In this document: positions 1 through 8,624 of the stretch, in pieces | How the letters are laid out: each line of letters begins with the position of its first letter | How positions within the stretch are numbered: position 1 is the first letter of the stretch | From: Promethearchaeota archaeon | GTDB lineage: Archaea > Asgardarchaeota > Lokiarchaeia > Sigynarchaeales > SOKP01 | DNA length: 21,643 nt | NCBI GenBank assembly: GCA_014730295.1 | Contig: WJIN01000080.1 | Location: forward strand, 1 to 21,643 | Direction of reading: 5' to 3' | Program-made: the position numbers and the translations under genes | Notes under the pieces: generated by a model | Database searches by the model: none | Told to the model about the DNA's origin: nothing | The model's input: the letters and a program-made list of their open reading frames with translations, nothing else

Positions 1-1344
<1,344 letters not shown>

Positions 1345-1351
1345 TAGAAAA

Positions 1352-2326
1352 TTAAACCGGGATTTTAGATTTTTCTCCCTTAATTTTCTCGATTTCTTCT
1401 ATTTCAGCTTGATATTTACTAAGATTTATATCTGCAAACAGAATTATTACAACTGCAACTATAAACAATAGGATATTTTCGAATCTCTGATTGAATATGA
1501 AAATACCGACAATTATAGGAATTATTATAGACAAAGAGTTTATAATTAAATACATTGTAGAGGCTTTTCCTTTTTGAAATCCGCTTTGGTAAAAAATAAA
1601 TCCAATAATAAAAAAAAACAAAATTCCCCATAATGATATACATGCCCAAAAATGATGAAAATCAAACCAGAAAATGCCAAAGACAATCTTTACCCAACCA
1701 AACCAAGAAAAAAGATTAATATCCCCCTCATTGAGGGCTTGAGTTATGATATTTGTGAATATTATTGCATTAGCATTTAAAATAACGCCTGTTAATGATA
1801 CAGCTTCTATTTTCATATTTTGCTTACGTTTTGAGAGAAGAAAACATATCAAAGAAAATATCAAGCTTGCTAAAAAATAAACTGCAAATGGAATGATAAA
1901 AACAAAGAGGTCTATTCTTACATTAGTTACTCCTGCAAATGTTATTAGGATTGGTGCGATAATTAATAATCCCGCTGAAAACACTTCTAAGAGTGATATT
2001 TTCTCATTAAGCAATATATGAGAAGCGAACAATGTTACTATTAATCCGACACCGGTTATAGGTTGGACCACAACGATCCCTACAAGCGAAACCGCTACTA
2101 TAAAGGGAAGCCATCCAATCATACTCAAAAATAATCCCAATATTCAAGTCTGATTTTCAAAAAATGACAAGAATGTTTTCAACGTTTTTTTAATACCATT
2201 TTCAAAATGAAGTTCGGGTAATCCCTGCGATAAACCCATTTTTTGCAATACAAATCCAATTGAATAACAGAATGAAACAATTAAAGCTAAAACCATTCCA
2301 GTTATTACTGTAAGTGAATCAACCAT
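1352..2326 (-). pseudogene. NIPA/EamA-like (DMT superfamily) membrane transporter interrupted by an in-frame TGA
   Basis: Two open segments lie in the same minus-strand frame: 2326-2144 (ATG start, 60 codons) and 2140-1352 (apparent TTG start, 262 codons). A single TGA at 2146-2144 separates them. Read through, they give one protein of about 324 residues with nine or ten hydrophobic helices. This is the length and layout of NIPA-type magnesium transporters in the drug/metabolite transporter superfamily. The N-terminus (GMVLALIVSFCYSIGFVLQK) resembles NIPA helix 1. Just after the TGA, ILGLFLSMIGWLPF resembles helix 2, which NIPA proteins usually enter through a W-x-x-G stretch, so TGA may replace a TGG Trp codon. 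The substrate is not certain; Mg2+ or another small solute is possible. The gene could be a recent pseudogene, a sequencing error, or a read-through gene. It shares its promoter region with the divergent gene at 2395. Confidence 0.72.
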
Positions 2327-2344
2327 ATGAATAAATGGTGAGTT

Positions 2345-2370
2345 AGAATACTTTTATAATTAATTTTTAA
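2345..2370. promoter_or_regulatory. Shared divergent promoter with a two-way TATA-like element
   Basis: The 68-bp gap between divergent starts at 2326 (minus) and 2395 (plus) contains CTTTTATAATTAA at 2351-2363. It reads as a TATA-like box on both strands. It lies about 28 bp from the minus-strand ATG and about 38 bp from the plus-strand ATG, which suits archaeal promoters with very short leaders. This is inferred from spacing only. Confidence 0.4.
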
Positions 2371-2394
2371 TAATTGTTAATAAGTAATAATATT

Positions 2395-3177
2395 ATGGAG
2401 CCAAATTTGGATGGTCAGATGAAAAAAAAACATAATGCAAAGAAAGATAAGAAGGTAGAACTACCGATAGCTGAGTTTTTTTTTATTAATATCATATCCT
2501 TTCTCGTTCCGTTTTATTTTTGTATGTTTTTATTTTTAATGATTGAATATTTATCCTTTGAGTTTTTAAGAATGAACTTACTTTTTAACATATCTTTGAT
2601 GGTTTTTATTGGTTTAATGTTATATTATTTGTATATAATTTTGTTAATTGAATTCTGTTCTTTCTGGGTTAGGAGATGGAACAAAAAATCTCCCCCAAAA
2701 CAGGGGGTGTTTAAACGAATTCTAGATGATTTAGATTCCGAAGAGGGAAAAATTTTGAAGTATTATCATCGAAGAGGATTTATTATTAAATTTCCAGTAT
2801 GGTTAAGCTCTAAATCTCCTTTTCCTTGGCTTGTAAATAGAGCGTTAAGGAAAATCGGACATAATAAAATTGAAGAAAATGTAATCTACTGCGATTGTTT
2901 TGTTGGCTTAGAATTTACCAAACTTAATAAAAACGTGTTTTTATATCCAACTGCAGCCATTTCAAGTCATGCTGTCAATACAATATTCGGAAAAATAAGT
3001 ATGATGGAAGTGGAGTTAGAAAAAAATACGACTTTTTATCCATGTGTCATCGCGGGACCTAATGCAAAAACTAAAGAAAATTATATCATATATCCTTTAT
3101 CTGTATTGCACAAAAATTGGAGAGGAAAATCCGATAAGGAATTTTATTCAGGAAGTCCTGCTAAACCGTTAGAATAG
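2395..3177 (+). CDS. Membrane-anchored left-handed beta-helix (hexapeptide-repeat) acyltransferase-like protein
   Basis: I place the start at ATG 2395 (260 residues), not at the in-frame TTG 2374, because the ATG follows the TATA-like box at a better distance. The protein has a Lys-rich cytosolic head (residues 10-20), two hydrophobic helices (about 28-52 and 61-90), a basic linker, and a soluble C-terminal domain from about residue 160. That domain shows the short beta-strand periodicity and closing GSPAKP motif typical of hexapeptide-repeat transferases, with SSHAVN (His192) where such enzymes often carry the catalytic His. These families acylate sugars, amino acids or lipids, but the repeats here are irregular and no substrate can be assigned. 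The two helices suggest action at the membrane, perhaps on lipid or surface glycan. A methyltransferase gene follows 91 bp downstream on the same strand. Confidence 0.6.
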   Translation: MEPNLDGQMKKKHNAKKDKKVELPIAEFFFINIISFLVPFYFCMFLFLMIEYLSFEFLRMNLLFNISLMVFIGLMLYYLYIILLIEFCSFWVRRWNKKSPPKQGVFKRILDDLDSEEGKILKYYHRRGFIIKFPVWLSSKSPFPWLVNRALRKIGHNKIEENVIYCDCFVGLEFTKLNKNVFLYPTAAISSHAVNTIFGKISMMEVELEKNTTFYPCVIAGPNAKTKENYIIYPLSVLHKNWRGKSDKEFYSGSPAKPLE

Positions 3178-3268
3178 GTAGAGTAAATAAAAATTTTAAT
3201 AAATATATTAATATTACCTAGTCAAAGTTCTAAAATTACTTAAGTTACAGAAATTTAGATTATTCAAC

Positions 3269-3940
3269 ATGACTAATTCCCTTGACTCCAATTGGAACCA
3301 ATATCAAAGAGATTACTATATTGGTGCTGGTTCTAATTATGCTAAATTACCAGGAGGATATCTTTTTCTTAGGAGAGCAATCGTTTGGAAAGGAAAAATT
3401 GATTTAATCAAAAAATATATTCCGCAAGGAAAGATTTTAGATATTGGATGTAGTTATGGTTTTATGCTGTACTTTATGCGTGATAAGTTCGAAATTTATG
3501 GGTGTGATATATCTGAACACGCGATTAGAATTTGTAAGAAAATTTTCCCCAAATTACCCAATAACCGATTTTGGGTTCATGATATTACGGAAGAACTCCC
3601 ACTTCCTAAAAATTTTTTCGATGTGATCAGTTGTATGGATGTTATAGAACATATTGAAGATATTAATATTCCTCTCCGAAACATCCATAGATGTTTGACT
3701 CAAGATGGGATCTTCTATTTGCATATTCCTATAAAAACGCGGTATAATATCACTGAATTCTTAAGGTTTGATAATGATCCCACTCATGTTTCAGTTCTTC
3801 CAGAAAAAAAACTAATTTTCCAACTCAGAAAAATTGGTTTTGAAATTTTAGAAAAAAAATATTATTGGATGGGTTTTATTCCGATTCCCAACTTCATAAA
3901 TTTTGGATCTGATATAACCCTAATTTTAAAAAAAGTATGA
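3269..3940 (+). CDS. Class I SAM-dependent methyltransferase (Methyltransf_11/23-like)
   Basis: This 223-residue soluble protein has a Rossmann methyltransferase core. Motif I is ILDIGCSYG (residues 56-64), the SAM-binding glycine loop. The acidic residue ending strand beta-2 is in YGCDIS (about 78-83). The FDVISCMDVIEHI stretch (about 116-128) matches the post-motif region of ubiquinone/menaquinone-type and small-molecule methyltransferases. The C-terminal part (THVSVLPEKKLIFQLRKIGFEI) resembles Methyltransf_23 enzymes that act on sugars, lipids or quinone-like compounds. The target is not determinable. A TATA-like AT stretch around 3200-3210 lies upstream and there is no clear Shine-Dalgarno sequence. 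The TGA stop at 3938 shows that TGA is an ordinary stop codon in this genome. The gene converges on the acyl-CoA synthetase gene. Confidence 0.85.
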   Translation: MTNSLDSNWNQYQRDYYIGAGSNYAKLPGGYLFLRRAIVWKGKIDLIKKYIPQGKILDIGCSYGFMLYFMRDKFEIYGCDISEHAIRICKKIFPKLPNNRFWVHDITEELPLPKNFFDVISCMDVIEHIEDINIPLRNIHRCLTQDGIFYLHIPIKTRYNITEFLRFDNDPTHVSVLPEKKLIFQLRKIGFEILEKKYYWMGFIPIPNFINFGSDITLILKKV

Positions 3941-4003
3941 TCTAATATATATTTGGAACTAAAGGAATTTTATAAATAAGTTAATATTATAAGAAATAGA
4001 AAT

Positions 4004-5512
4004 TTATGATTTATTTTTAGGATATTTGCCATGTACTTGCAAAAATTCACGGTATTTATTCATTTGGTCAAGAACTTTGCCTATTAAATCAAAGTTTTCA
4101 TAGATGGGTACATTTCTATTAAGAAGCTTCAATTTAAACTTATATCGACTCTTATATTCCTCAAAACCCTCTGAAATCTTCAACATCACACAATACATAG
4201 GTTTATCACAAACTCTTTTTGCTTTACTTATATATTTTATGAATGTGCGATTTAAATCCACACCCTCTTCAAATCCCATCTTTGAGATCATTGTTTCCTC
4301 TAATCTATTGAATCGCTCTGGATCCTTTACAAAAACTATGGATGATATATTCGGATCTTTGTCCAAAGTTATAATGGTTCGATAATATAAGTGAGGGAGT
4401 GCGCCCATTGCTCCTAAATCTAAAGGATTTTTCAGATTTGTGTTAACTTCAGGAAGGAATCTCGACATTTTTTCGATTGTTTTATCAGTAAGTCGTGGTA
4501 TTTTAATATTATATTTTTCTAACGTATCACTAGCTTCAATTGTGGACCCCCCACCTATACCTATTAGACCAATATTTCTAGTTGAGGGCAAATGAGTTAA
4601 TTTAAATGCCGCTGCTAGTGCGGATAGCTCAATAGAATTATTCACTAAACAGCAGCCCGTTTGCTTGGCGACCGCTTTCCATATCTCATTGTTTCCCGCC
4701 AAACCTCCCGTGTGCGATTGGATAGCCTTTTTTGTTGCTTCTCCGTATCCTGCTCTCCATAATATAACGGGTTTCCTATTGAGCGTACATTTTCTTGCAG
4801 CATCCATAAAGCGTCTCCCGTATTCTTGATTTTTAAGATTTTCTAAATATAAGCCGATTATCGCCGTTTTATCATCCTTCGAAAAATATTCTAAAAAATC
4901 AGGATGAGATAAATCGATTGCATTTCCAATAGAAATCATTTTCGATACGTAGCAACCATAAGAGACTGCTAATTGGGATGCATTTACAGCAAGTCCTCCC
5001 GATTGAAAAACACCTCCAAAATTTCCCGCTTTTTTAGATTGGTCTCGTCCAAAATATAAATCTGATTCTGGACAGTATACTCCAATACAATTGGGCCCTA
5101 TAATTCTGATACCATATTTTCTTGCGATTTTCAGAACTTCTTCCTCTAAATTTTCATTTCCCACTTCACTAAAACCAGAACTAAATATCGTAACGAATGG
5201 AACCCCTTTTTTTCCAGTATCTTCGAGAATCCTGGGTACAATCTTGGCGGGAACAGCAATAATCACATAATCTATCGGTTTTTCTTCGGGAATATCAAGA
5301 ATCGATGCATATACTTTTCTTCCAAATACTTCTTTACCTTCTAATCGGGGATTGAAAAGATACATCGGAACTTTGAGTCGATCTTTCATTACTTGGACGA
5401 AATATCCACCACCCGCCGGATTATAGCTCGCACCAATAATACCAATTGCGCGAGGATAAAATAAACTCTTAAAATCAATCTCATTTGTAGTTTGCGTTGT
5501 TATTGAAAACAT
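4004..5512 (-). CDS. Acyl-CoA/acetate-CoA ligase (ADP-forming) alpha subunit
   Basis: The protein (502 residues, ATG start) has the alpha-subunit architecture of NDP-forming acyl-CoA synthetases. A CoA-binding Rossmann domain comes first (FYPRAIGIIGASYNPAGGGY, residues 18-37). Next is a succinyl-CoA-ligase-like domain with IIGPNCIGVYCP (about 137-148) and a Gly-rich segment GGVFQSGGLAVN (about 166-177). Then comes the phosphohistidine motif SHTGGLAG, with His267 as the likely phosphorylated residue. A third domain begins near residue 310. These enzymes convert acyl-CoA plus ADP and phosphate to acid, CoA and ATP, an energy-conserving step in archaeal fermentation of sugars and amino acids. 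The ATP-grasp (beta) domain is absent and no beta-subunit gene is nearby, so a partner must be encoded elsewhere. The C-terminus runs about 40 residues past the usual alpha-subunit length. An AT-rich TATA-like stretch at 5529-5540 sits 20-28 bp upstream. Confidence 0.9.
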   Translation of the reverse strand: MFSITTQTTNEIDFKSLFYPRAIGIIGASYNPAGGGYFVQVMKDRLKVPMYLFNPRLEGKEVFGRKVYASILDIPEEKPIDYVIIAVPAKIVPRILEDTGKKGVPFVTIFSSGFSEVGNENLEEEVLKIARKYGIRIIGPNCIGVYCPESDLYFGRDQSKKAGNFGGVFQSGGLAVNASQLAVSYGCYVSKMISIGNAIDLSHPDFLEYFSKDDKTAIIGLYLENLKNQEYGRRFMDAARKCTLNRKPVILWRAGYGEATKKAIQSHTGGLAGNNEIWKAVAKQTGCCLVNNSIELSALAAAFKLTHLPSTRNIGLIGIGGGSTIEASDTLEKYNIKIPRLTDKTIEKMSRFLPEVNTNLKNPLDLGAMGALPHLYYRTIITLDKDPNISSIVFVKDPERFNRLEETMISKMGFEEGVDLNRTFIKYISKAKRVCDKPMYCVMLKISEGFEEYKSRYKFKLKLLNRNVPIYENFDLIGKVLDQMNKYREFLQVHGKYPKNKS

Positions 5513-5622
5513 ATTCTATGGTTTAAAGCAATTATTTTAATTGTAATAATGATTTAAAGAATCAAAAATACCTAAAATATTTTATCATGTGGGTTTTTTG
5601 AATAATTACTCAGTGCTATACA

Positions 5623-5639
5623 TATTTTTTACAAAAATA
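5623..5639 (-). terminator. Weak AT hairpin downstream of the phosphodiesterase gene
   Basis: TATTTTT and AAAAATA form a 7-bp inverted repeat around a 3-nt loop, about 20 bp beyond the phosphodiesterase stop codon. The U-rich arm on the minus strand could act as an archaeal T-rich terminator between this gene and the acyl-CoA synthetase gene. The stem is all A-T, so this is a tentative call. Confidence 0.25.
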
Positions 5640-5658
5640 GTAGAGTTAATCGGTTGAT

Positions 5659-6378
5659 TTAGCGATTTAAAACCTTTTTCGCCTTTTTGATATCATTTGT
5701 AATGATCCCATCTATACCTTGATCGATTAATTTTTCCATTGCTCTTTTACTATCTACCGTCCACGCATTCACTTTCAATTCCTTTGCATGAGCATAGTCG
5801 ATTAGTTCCTTGTTTACGAGTTTATATAATGGATGCACTCCATAATAATTTTTCTCTGCCGCATTATCAATGATTTTTTTCTTTTGAATCCAATCCGTCA
5901 GCCATCCTGTTCCCGCGGGCTCAAGAGGAGCGATTTTTATTTTTGGTTCTTCTTGCTGGACCTTAATTAATTCACCATGATTAAAGGAGCTGATGATGGT
6001 ACTTTGGATCAGAGCCTCTTTTTTCAAGATTTTAACCAAATCTCCAACTAATCCCTCTGCCTTTATTTCACATTGTAATCGAATTTTGTTTTTGGCTAGA
6101 CCAATTAATTCTTGGAGGGTAGGGATTTGCTCTCCTTCCCCACAATCAAGTGCTTTTAATTCTGATAAGTTCATTTCTTTAATAATTCCTTGATGGCCCG
6201 TTGTGCGATAAGTATTCTCATCGTGCATAATGACTATTTCACGGTCTTTTGATAGATGAATATCAAATTCAATATAATCTGCACCAAGATCTACTGCTTT
6301 TTGAAATGATTTTAGGGTATTCTCGGGTGCCTCTTTATTCGCACCTCTATGACCTATTAATAGTATATCTTTTTTCAT
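5659..6378 (-). CDS. Glycerophosphodiester phosphodiesterase (GDPD, UgpQ-like)
   Basis: This 239-residue cytosolic protein has a complete GDPD TIM-barrel signature: GHRGANKEAPENT (His10, Arg11), the metal ligands EFD (Glu37, Asp39), MHD (His52) and CEIK (Glu104, Lys106), ending in NAWTVD (about 205-210) and GIDGIITND (about 219-227). The family hydrolyses deacylated phospholipids to sn-glycerol 3-phosphate (or glycerol 1-phosphate in archaea) plus alcohol. There is no signal peptide, so it probably acts inside the cell in lipid-headgroup turnover. The reverse-strand stretch ATATTATAATAAAG at about 6396-6410 is a good TATA-like element 20-30 bp before the ATG, suggesting an almost leaderless transcript. 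The neighbours on the same strand are separated by 146 bp (synthetase) and 63 bp (DUF1801), so the three genes look like separate units. Confidence 0.93.
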   Translation of the reverse strand: MKKDILLIGHRGANKEAPENTLKSFQKAVDLGADYIEFDIHLSKDREIVIMHDENTYRTTGHQGIIKEMNLSELKALDCGEGEQIPTLQELIGLAKNKIRLQCEIKAEGLVGDLVKILKKEALIQSTIISSFNHGELIKVQQEEPKIKIAPLEPAGTGWLTDWIQKKKIIDNAAEKNYYGVHPLYKLVNKELIDYAHAKELKVNAWTVDSKRAMEKLIDQGIDGIITNDIKKAKKVLNR

Positions 6379-6441
6379 AAATTCATTTCATCTTTATTAT
6401 AATATTGCAAAATCTTCGATTTTAAATTATTTCCATTAATT

Positions 6442-6783
6442 TTATTTAGGAGATGTTGATTTATCATAAACTAAATGTAATAAGGATTTAACCTTTTCTT
6501 CATCAATTTCTTTCAATTTTTCGTATTTAATATGGCGTGTTGTCTTTCCCGTTCCTTGGAAAAGTGCGATTTCATCGAGAGTTAAGTTTTTAATTGAGAA
6601 ACCTAAATTTACACTTGTTTTTAATCCCACTATATAAAACAAGTTATTATAGTATGGAACCCCATATTTCATTTTCTCTTCAATTTCAGGAAATTCTGAC
6701 TTAATAATAGATCGCAACCTCGCGCTCAGTTCCTTTTGAGGTGAAGAAAGATTCTTTATATATTTATCCACTTCTTTACTCAT
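6442..6783 (-). CDS. DUF1801 / YdhG-like small protein
   Basis: The 113-residue protein matches the DUF1801 fold. An N-terminal helical segment is followed by EEKMKYGVPYYNN (about 34-46), the family's recognisable W/Y-G-x-P-x-Y block. The mid-region VGLKTSVNLGFSI forms a beta-strand pair, and a helical tail begins near residue 84 (TRHIKYEKLKEID). Members include Bacillus YdhG/Fra-like proteins proposed as iron chaperones, but most are uncharacterised and I assign no function. It begins at ATG 6783 and diverges from the methyltransferase-like gene at 6894 across a 110-bp AT-rich gap that should contain both promoters. Confidence 0.8.
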   Translation of the reverse strand: MSKEVDKYIKNLSSPQKELSARLRSIIKSEFPEIEEKMKYGVPYYNNLFYIVGLKTSVNLGFSIKNLTLDEIALFQGTGKTTRHIKYEKLKEIDEEKVKSLLHLVYDKSTSPK

Positions 6784-6893
6784 GATGCTATATTTGAATA
6801 AGTTAATTGTTATGAGATCAAATATTATTACAAAATTTTAAAAGTCAATTGTTGCTTTTACAATAAGAAATTATTAATCAAGTTAGAATCATA

Positions 6894-7415
6894 ATGGTAT
6901 CAGCGCAAAAAATAGGTATCTCACTGCTTTTACCAATTTCAGTAGCGATTATTATTCCCTTAATTCTCTTATTTATAATCGATTCAAGAACTTTGGATGA
7001 TTTGTTCTCTCCAAATCTAATAATTGTAATTTTAGGATTGCTATTACTAATAATAGGCATAATTGGTTTTGTTAAATGTAATCTAATTTTTATAAAGAAA
7101 GGGAAAGGGACTCTTATGCCACTAAAACGACTGGAGACTCAAAAATTAATTATTAAAGGCCCATATAAATATGTTCGACATCCTATGATTATATCCGTAC
7201 TAATTATATTACTTGGAGAAGCGTTGATTTTTGGTTCTTTCTGGATTTTGTTATGGAATATAGGTTTTTTTATAGGAAATATAGTGTATTTACCACTTTT
7301 TGAGGATAAAGGAATGGAAAAACGATTTGGAGAGGATTTTTTAAAATATAAAAAAAAAGTTAGAGCTTGGATCCCCCAATTAAGACCGTATGAACAAGAT
7401 CAGCAAAAACGTTGA
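6894..7415 (+). CDS. ICMT/PEMT-like integral membrane methyltransferase
   Basis: The 173-residue protein has four or five hydrophobic helices (about 8-30, 41-63, 97-115 and 116-135). It carries the family motif KGPYKYVRHPM (residues 88-98) and the C-terminal cofactor-binding segment with LFEDKGMEKRFGEDFLKY (about 135-152) and WIPQLRP. These motifs define isoprenylcysteine carboxyl methyltransferases and related phospholipid N-methyltransferases, which bind SAM at the membrane's cytosolic face. In eukaryotes ICMT methylates prenylated Ras-like GTPases. In prokaryotes the substrates are mostly unknown, and lipids are as likely. The motif fit is strong for the family but does not choose the substrate. 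The start ATG at 6894 has no Shine-Dalgarno sequence and is probably near the transcript start. Confidence 0.85.
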   Translation: MVSAQKIGISLLLPISVAIIIPLILLFIIDSRTLDDLFSPNLIIVILGLLLLIIGIIGFVKCNLIFIKKGKGTLMPLKRLETQKLIIKGPYKYVRHPMIISVLIILLGEALIFGSFWILLWNIGFFIGNIVYLPLFEDKGMEKRFGEDFLKYKKKVRAWIPQLRPYEQDQQKR

Positions 7416-7742
7416 AATAAAGCGAGAAAATGATATTTATTCAATATGTATTCATACCCCCTGCCAATTAAACAAATATATTCTGAGGAGTTAAAGATTT
7501 AAACCTAATACAATTCTTCCTTTTATAAACTTAAATCAATCAATAAAAAATTAATAAATGATAAATAAAACTTTTTAATAATTGTTTTATTGGTTATTTG
7601 TATCATTCAAAATTAAAGAAAGGTTTAAATAGAAAAATTTACTTTATGATTAAGTTATAGTAAGAATTTACTAAAAATTTCGCACGTTAGGAAGTAATGT
7701 ATAGAATTTATAATCAAATAATAACAGAGAATAGGTGAGAAC
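7416..7742 (+). promoter_or_regulatory. Long AT-rich intergenic region with promoter for the zinc-ribbon gene
   Basis: These 327 bp contain no credible ORF or tRNA fold. GTTTAAATA at 7623-7631 is a TATA-like candidate. It would put the transcript start near 7650 and give a leader of about 90 nt, unusually long for this window. GGTGAG at 7734-7739 is a clear Shine-Dalgarno motif for the ATG at 7743. The rest is low-complexity AT sequence. Confidence 0.35.
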
Positions 7743-7991
7743 ATGAAATTCTGCCCCGAATGTGATAATATCTTGATTCCAAAGGGTAAAAAACTGTACT
7801 GCAAAGCTTGCGACCAGTTTTTTGAACTAGGAGAGGATGAAAAAGAGTACAAGATTATCAAAACTATTAGGCACGACGATAAGGAAACATCACCGATCGT
7901 CGTCAAAGAAAGTAAAGCAGATAGGATCTCAATTGAAGATCGAAAAGCTTATGAAGAATTCTTCACAGGCAGCGAAGAATCGGGATATTAA
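7743..7991 (+). CDS. Short TFS/Rpb9-like N-terminal zinc-ribbon protein
   Basis: This 82-residue protein begins with a four-cysteine zinc ribbon, CPEC (Cys4, Cys7) and CKAC (Cys20, Cys23), followed by FFELGEDEKEYKI. It closely resembles the N-terminal ribbon of archaeal TFS and eukaryotic Rpb9/TFIIS-family subunits. A charged linker and a short helical end (RISIEDRKAYEEFF) follow. Canonical TFS is about 105-110 residues and has a second ribbon with the catalytic Asp-Glu hairpin that stimulates RNA polymerase cleavage. That ribbon is missing here, and no frame downstream supplies it. The protein may therefore bind polymerase without cleavage activity, as an Rpb9-like subunit or TFS paralogue. 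A Shine-Dalgarno motif (GGTGAG, 7734-7739) fixes the start, and a hairpin plus T tract follows the stop. Confidence 0.72.
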   Translation: MKFCPECDNILIPKGKKLYCKACDQFFELGEDEKEYKIIKTIRHDDKETSPIVVKESKADRISIEDRKAYEEFFTGSEESGY

Positions 7992-8013
7992 AACATCATT
8001 CTTAGAATATTAG

Positions 8014-8047
8014 GATAGTTCACTTACTATCGCCCGATTTGTTTTTA
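8014..8047 (+). terminator. Hairpin and T-rich tract after the zinc-ribbon gene
   Basis: GATAGT at 8014-8019 pairs with ACTATC at 8026-8031 around a 6-nt loop. A T-rich run (TTTGTTTTTA, ending near 8047) follows 6 nt later. This sits 23 bp after the stop codon and resembles a terminator. Archaeal termination depends mainly on the T tract. Confidence 0.4.
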
Positions 8048-8108
8048 ACTTATGCTTAATAAATTAGTCTAAATTCAAAGTTTAAAGATTTAAATTCTTT
8101 TATGAATA

Positions 8109-8140
8109 AAATAATAATTAAAATAATAATTAAAATAATT
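8109..8140. repeat. 12-bp AT tandem repeat, about 2.7 copies
   Basis: The unit AAATAATAATTA is repeated exactly at 8109-8120 and 8121-8132, with a partial third copy at 8133-8140 that runs into the palindrome at 8137-8156. It lies directly upstream of the SCP2-like gene and could be replication slippage or an extended regulatory site. Confidence 0.7.
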
Positions 8141-8156
8141 AGCATTAATGCTAATT
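8137..8156. promoter_or_regulatory. Perfect 20-bp palindrome, candidate operator
   Basis: AATTAGCATTAATGCTAATT is its own exact reverse complement. It ends 26 bp before the SCP2-like ATG at 8183 and abuts the T/A-rich stretch at 8155-8169, which is the best TATA candidate. A dimeric regulator bound here would overlap the TFB/TBP site, so repression is the natural inference. No regulator gene is adjacent. Confidence 0.5.
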
Positions 8157-8182
8157 TTTAAAATAAAAGATTTAGAGTAATT

Positions 8183-8578
8183 ATGATGTCAGAAAAAAAG
8201 AAAAAGCTGAGAGGGTTTGCGAAGGTAATTTCTCAGCAATTGGAACCGCTAAATGGTAATGAGGAGTTTAAAAATAAGTTCAAAGACACAGATCTTAAAA
8301 TTCTTCTTAATGCCGTGGATGGAAGGTACGCAGCACTCATTAAAATTAAAGAAGGGACTGTTGATGTTGATGGGATTAAAAATGATGAAAAGGAAAATTT
8401 AACAAAAGAAGCATTAGGATGGGATGGAAGATTGGCTACTACAACAAATCTCTTTTTCAAAATCGCAACGGGAGAATTATCCACACTCTCGATGATTGGA
8501 AAAATTATTACCCGTAAAATAAAGATCAAGGGAATTTCAAAAGTTTTAGCCCTAACCGATATATTTGAGTTATTATAA
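8183..8578 (+). CDS. SCP2-like sterol/lipid-transfer domain protein
   Basis: The 131-residue protein fits the SCP2 sterol-carrier fold. Strands RYAALIKIKEGTVDVDG (about 49-65) are followed by the helical lipid-tunnel region with DGRLATTTNLFFKIATGELSTL (about 80-101), and the closing segment IITRKIKIKGISKVLAL (about 107-123) matches the family's G-K-(I/L)-K-(I/V)-K-G element. SCP2 domains bind fatty acyl groups, sterols or other hydrophobic ligands in the cytosol. In archaea the ligand is unknown. Two consecutive ATGs occur (8183 and 8186); there is no Shine-Dalgarno sequence and the TATA-like stretch is about 23 bp upstream, so translation is probably leaderless. A perfect palindrome overlaps the promoter. 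The gene ends in a T-rich terminator and converges on the gene at 8666. Confidence 0.7.
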   Translation: MMSEKKKKLRGFAKVISQQLEPLNGNEEFKNKFKDTDLKILLNAVDGRYAALIKIKEGTVDVDGIKNDEKENLTKEALGWDGRLATTTNLFFKIATGELSTLSMIGKIITRKIKIKGISKVLALTDIFELL

Positions 8579-8624
8579 TAATCCAATGTATTTGTTATTT
8601 TTCTAAGAAATTCAGACTTGCTAT

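Noticed and set aside
1419..1649. Minus-strand ORF of 76 codons
   Set aside because: It lies within the transporter gene in another frame and has a Tyr/Asn-rich composition typical of AT-rich shadow frames.
2144..2146. TGA in the transporter gene as selenocysteine codon
   Set aside because: The NIPA/DMT family has no known catalytic Cys/Sec there, the position fits Trp better, and no archaeal SECIS-like hairpin was noticed nearby.
2374..2394. TTG at 2374 as start of the hexapeptide-repeat protein
   Set aside because: The added residues (LISNNI) look like untranslated promoter-proximal DNA and ATG 2395 is better placed relative to the TATA-like box.
4104..4385. Plus-strand ORF of 93 codons
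   Set aside because: It is antisense to the acyl-CoA synthetase, whose protein is clearly conserved.
7655..7906. Minus-strand ORF of 83 codons
   Set aside because: It overlaps the zinc-ribbon gene, whose cysteine motif and Shine-Dalgarno site are convincing.
8233..8586. Minus-strand ORF of 117 codons
   Set aside because: It is the antisense of the SCP2-like gene, which has the family match and the promoter.
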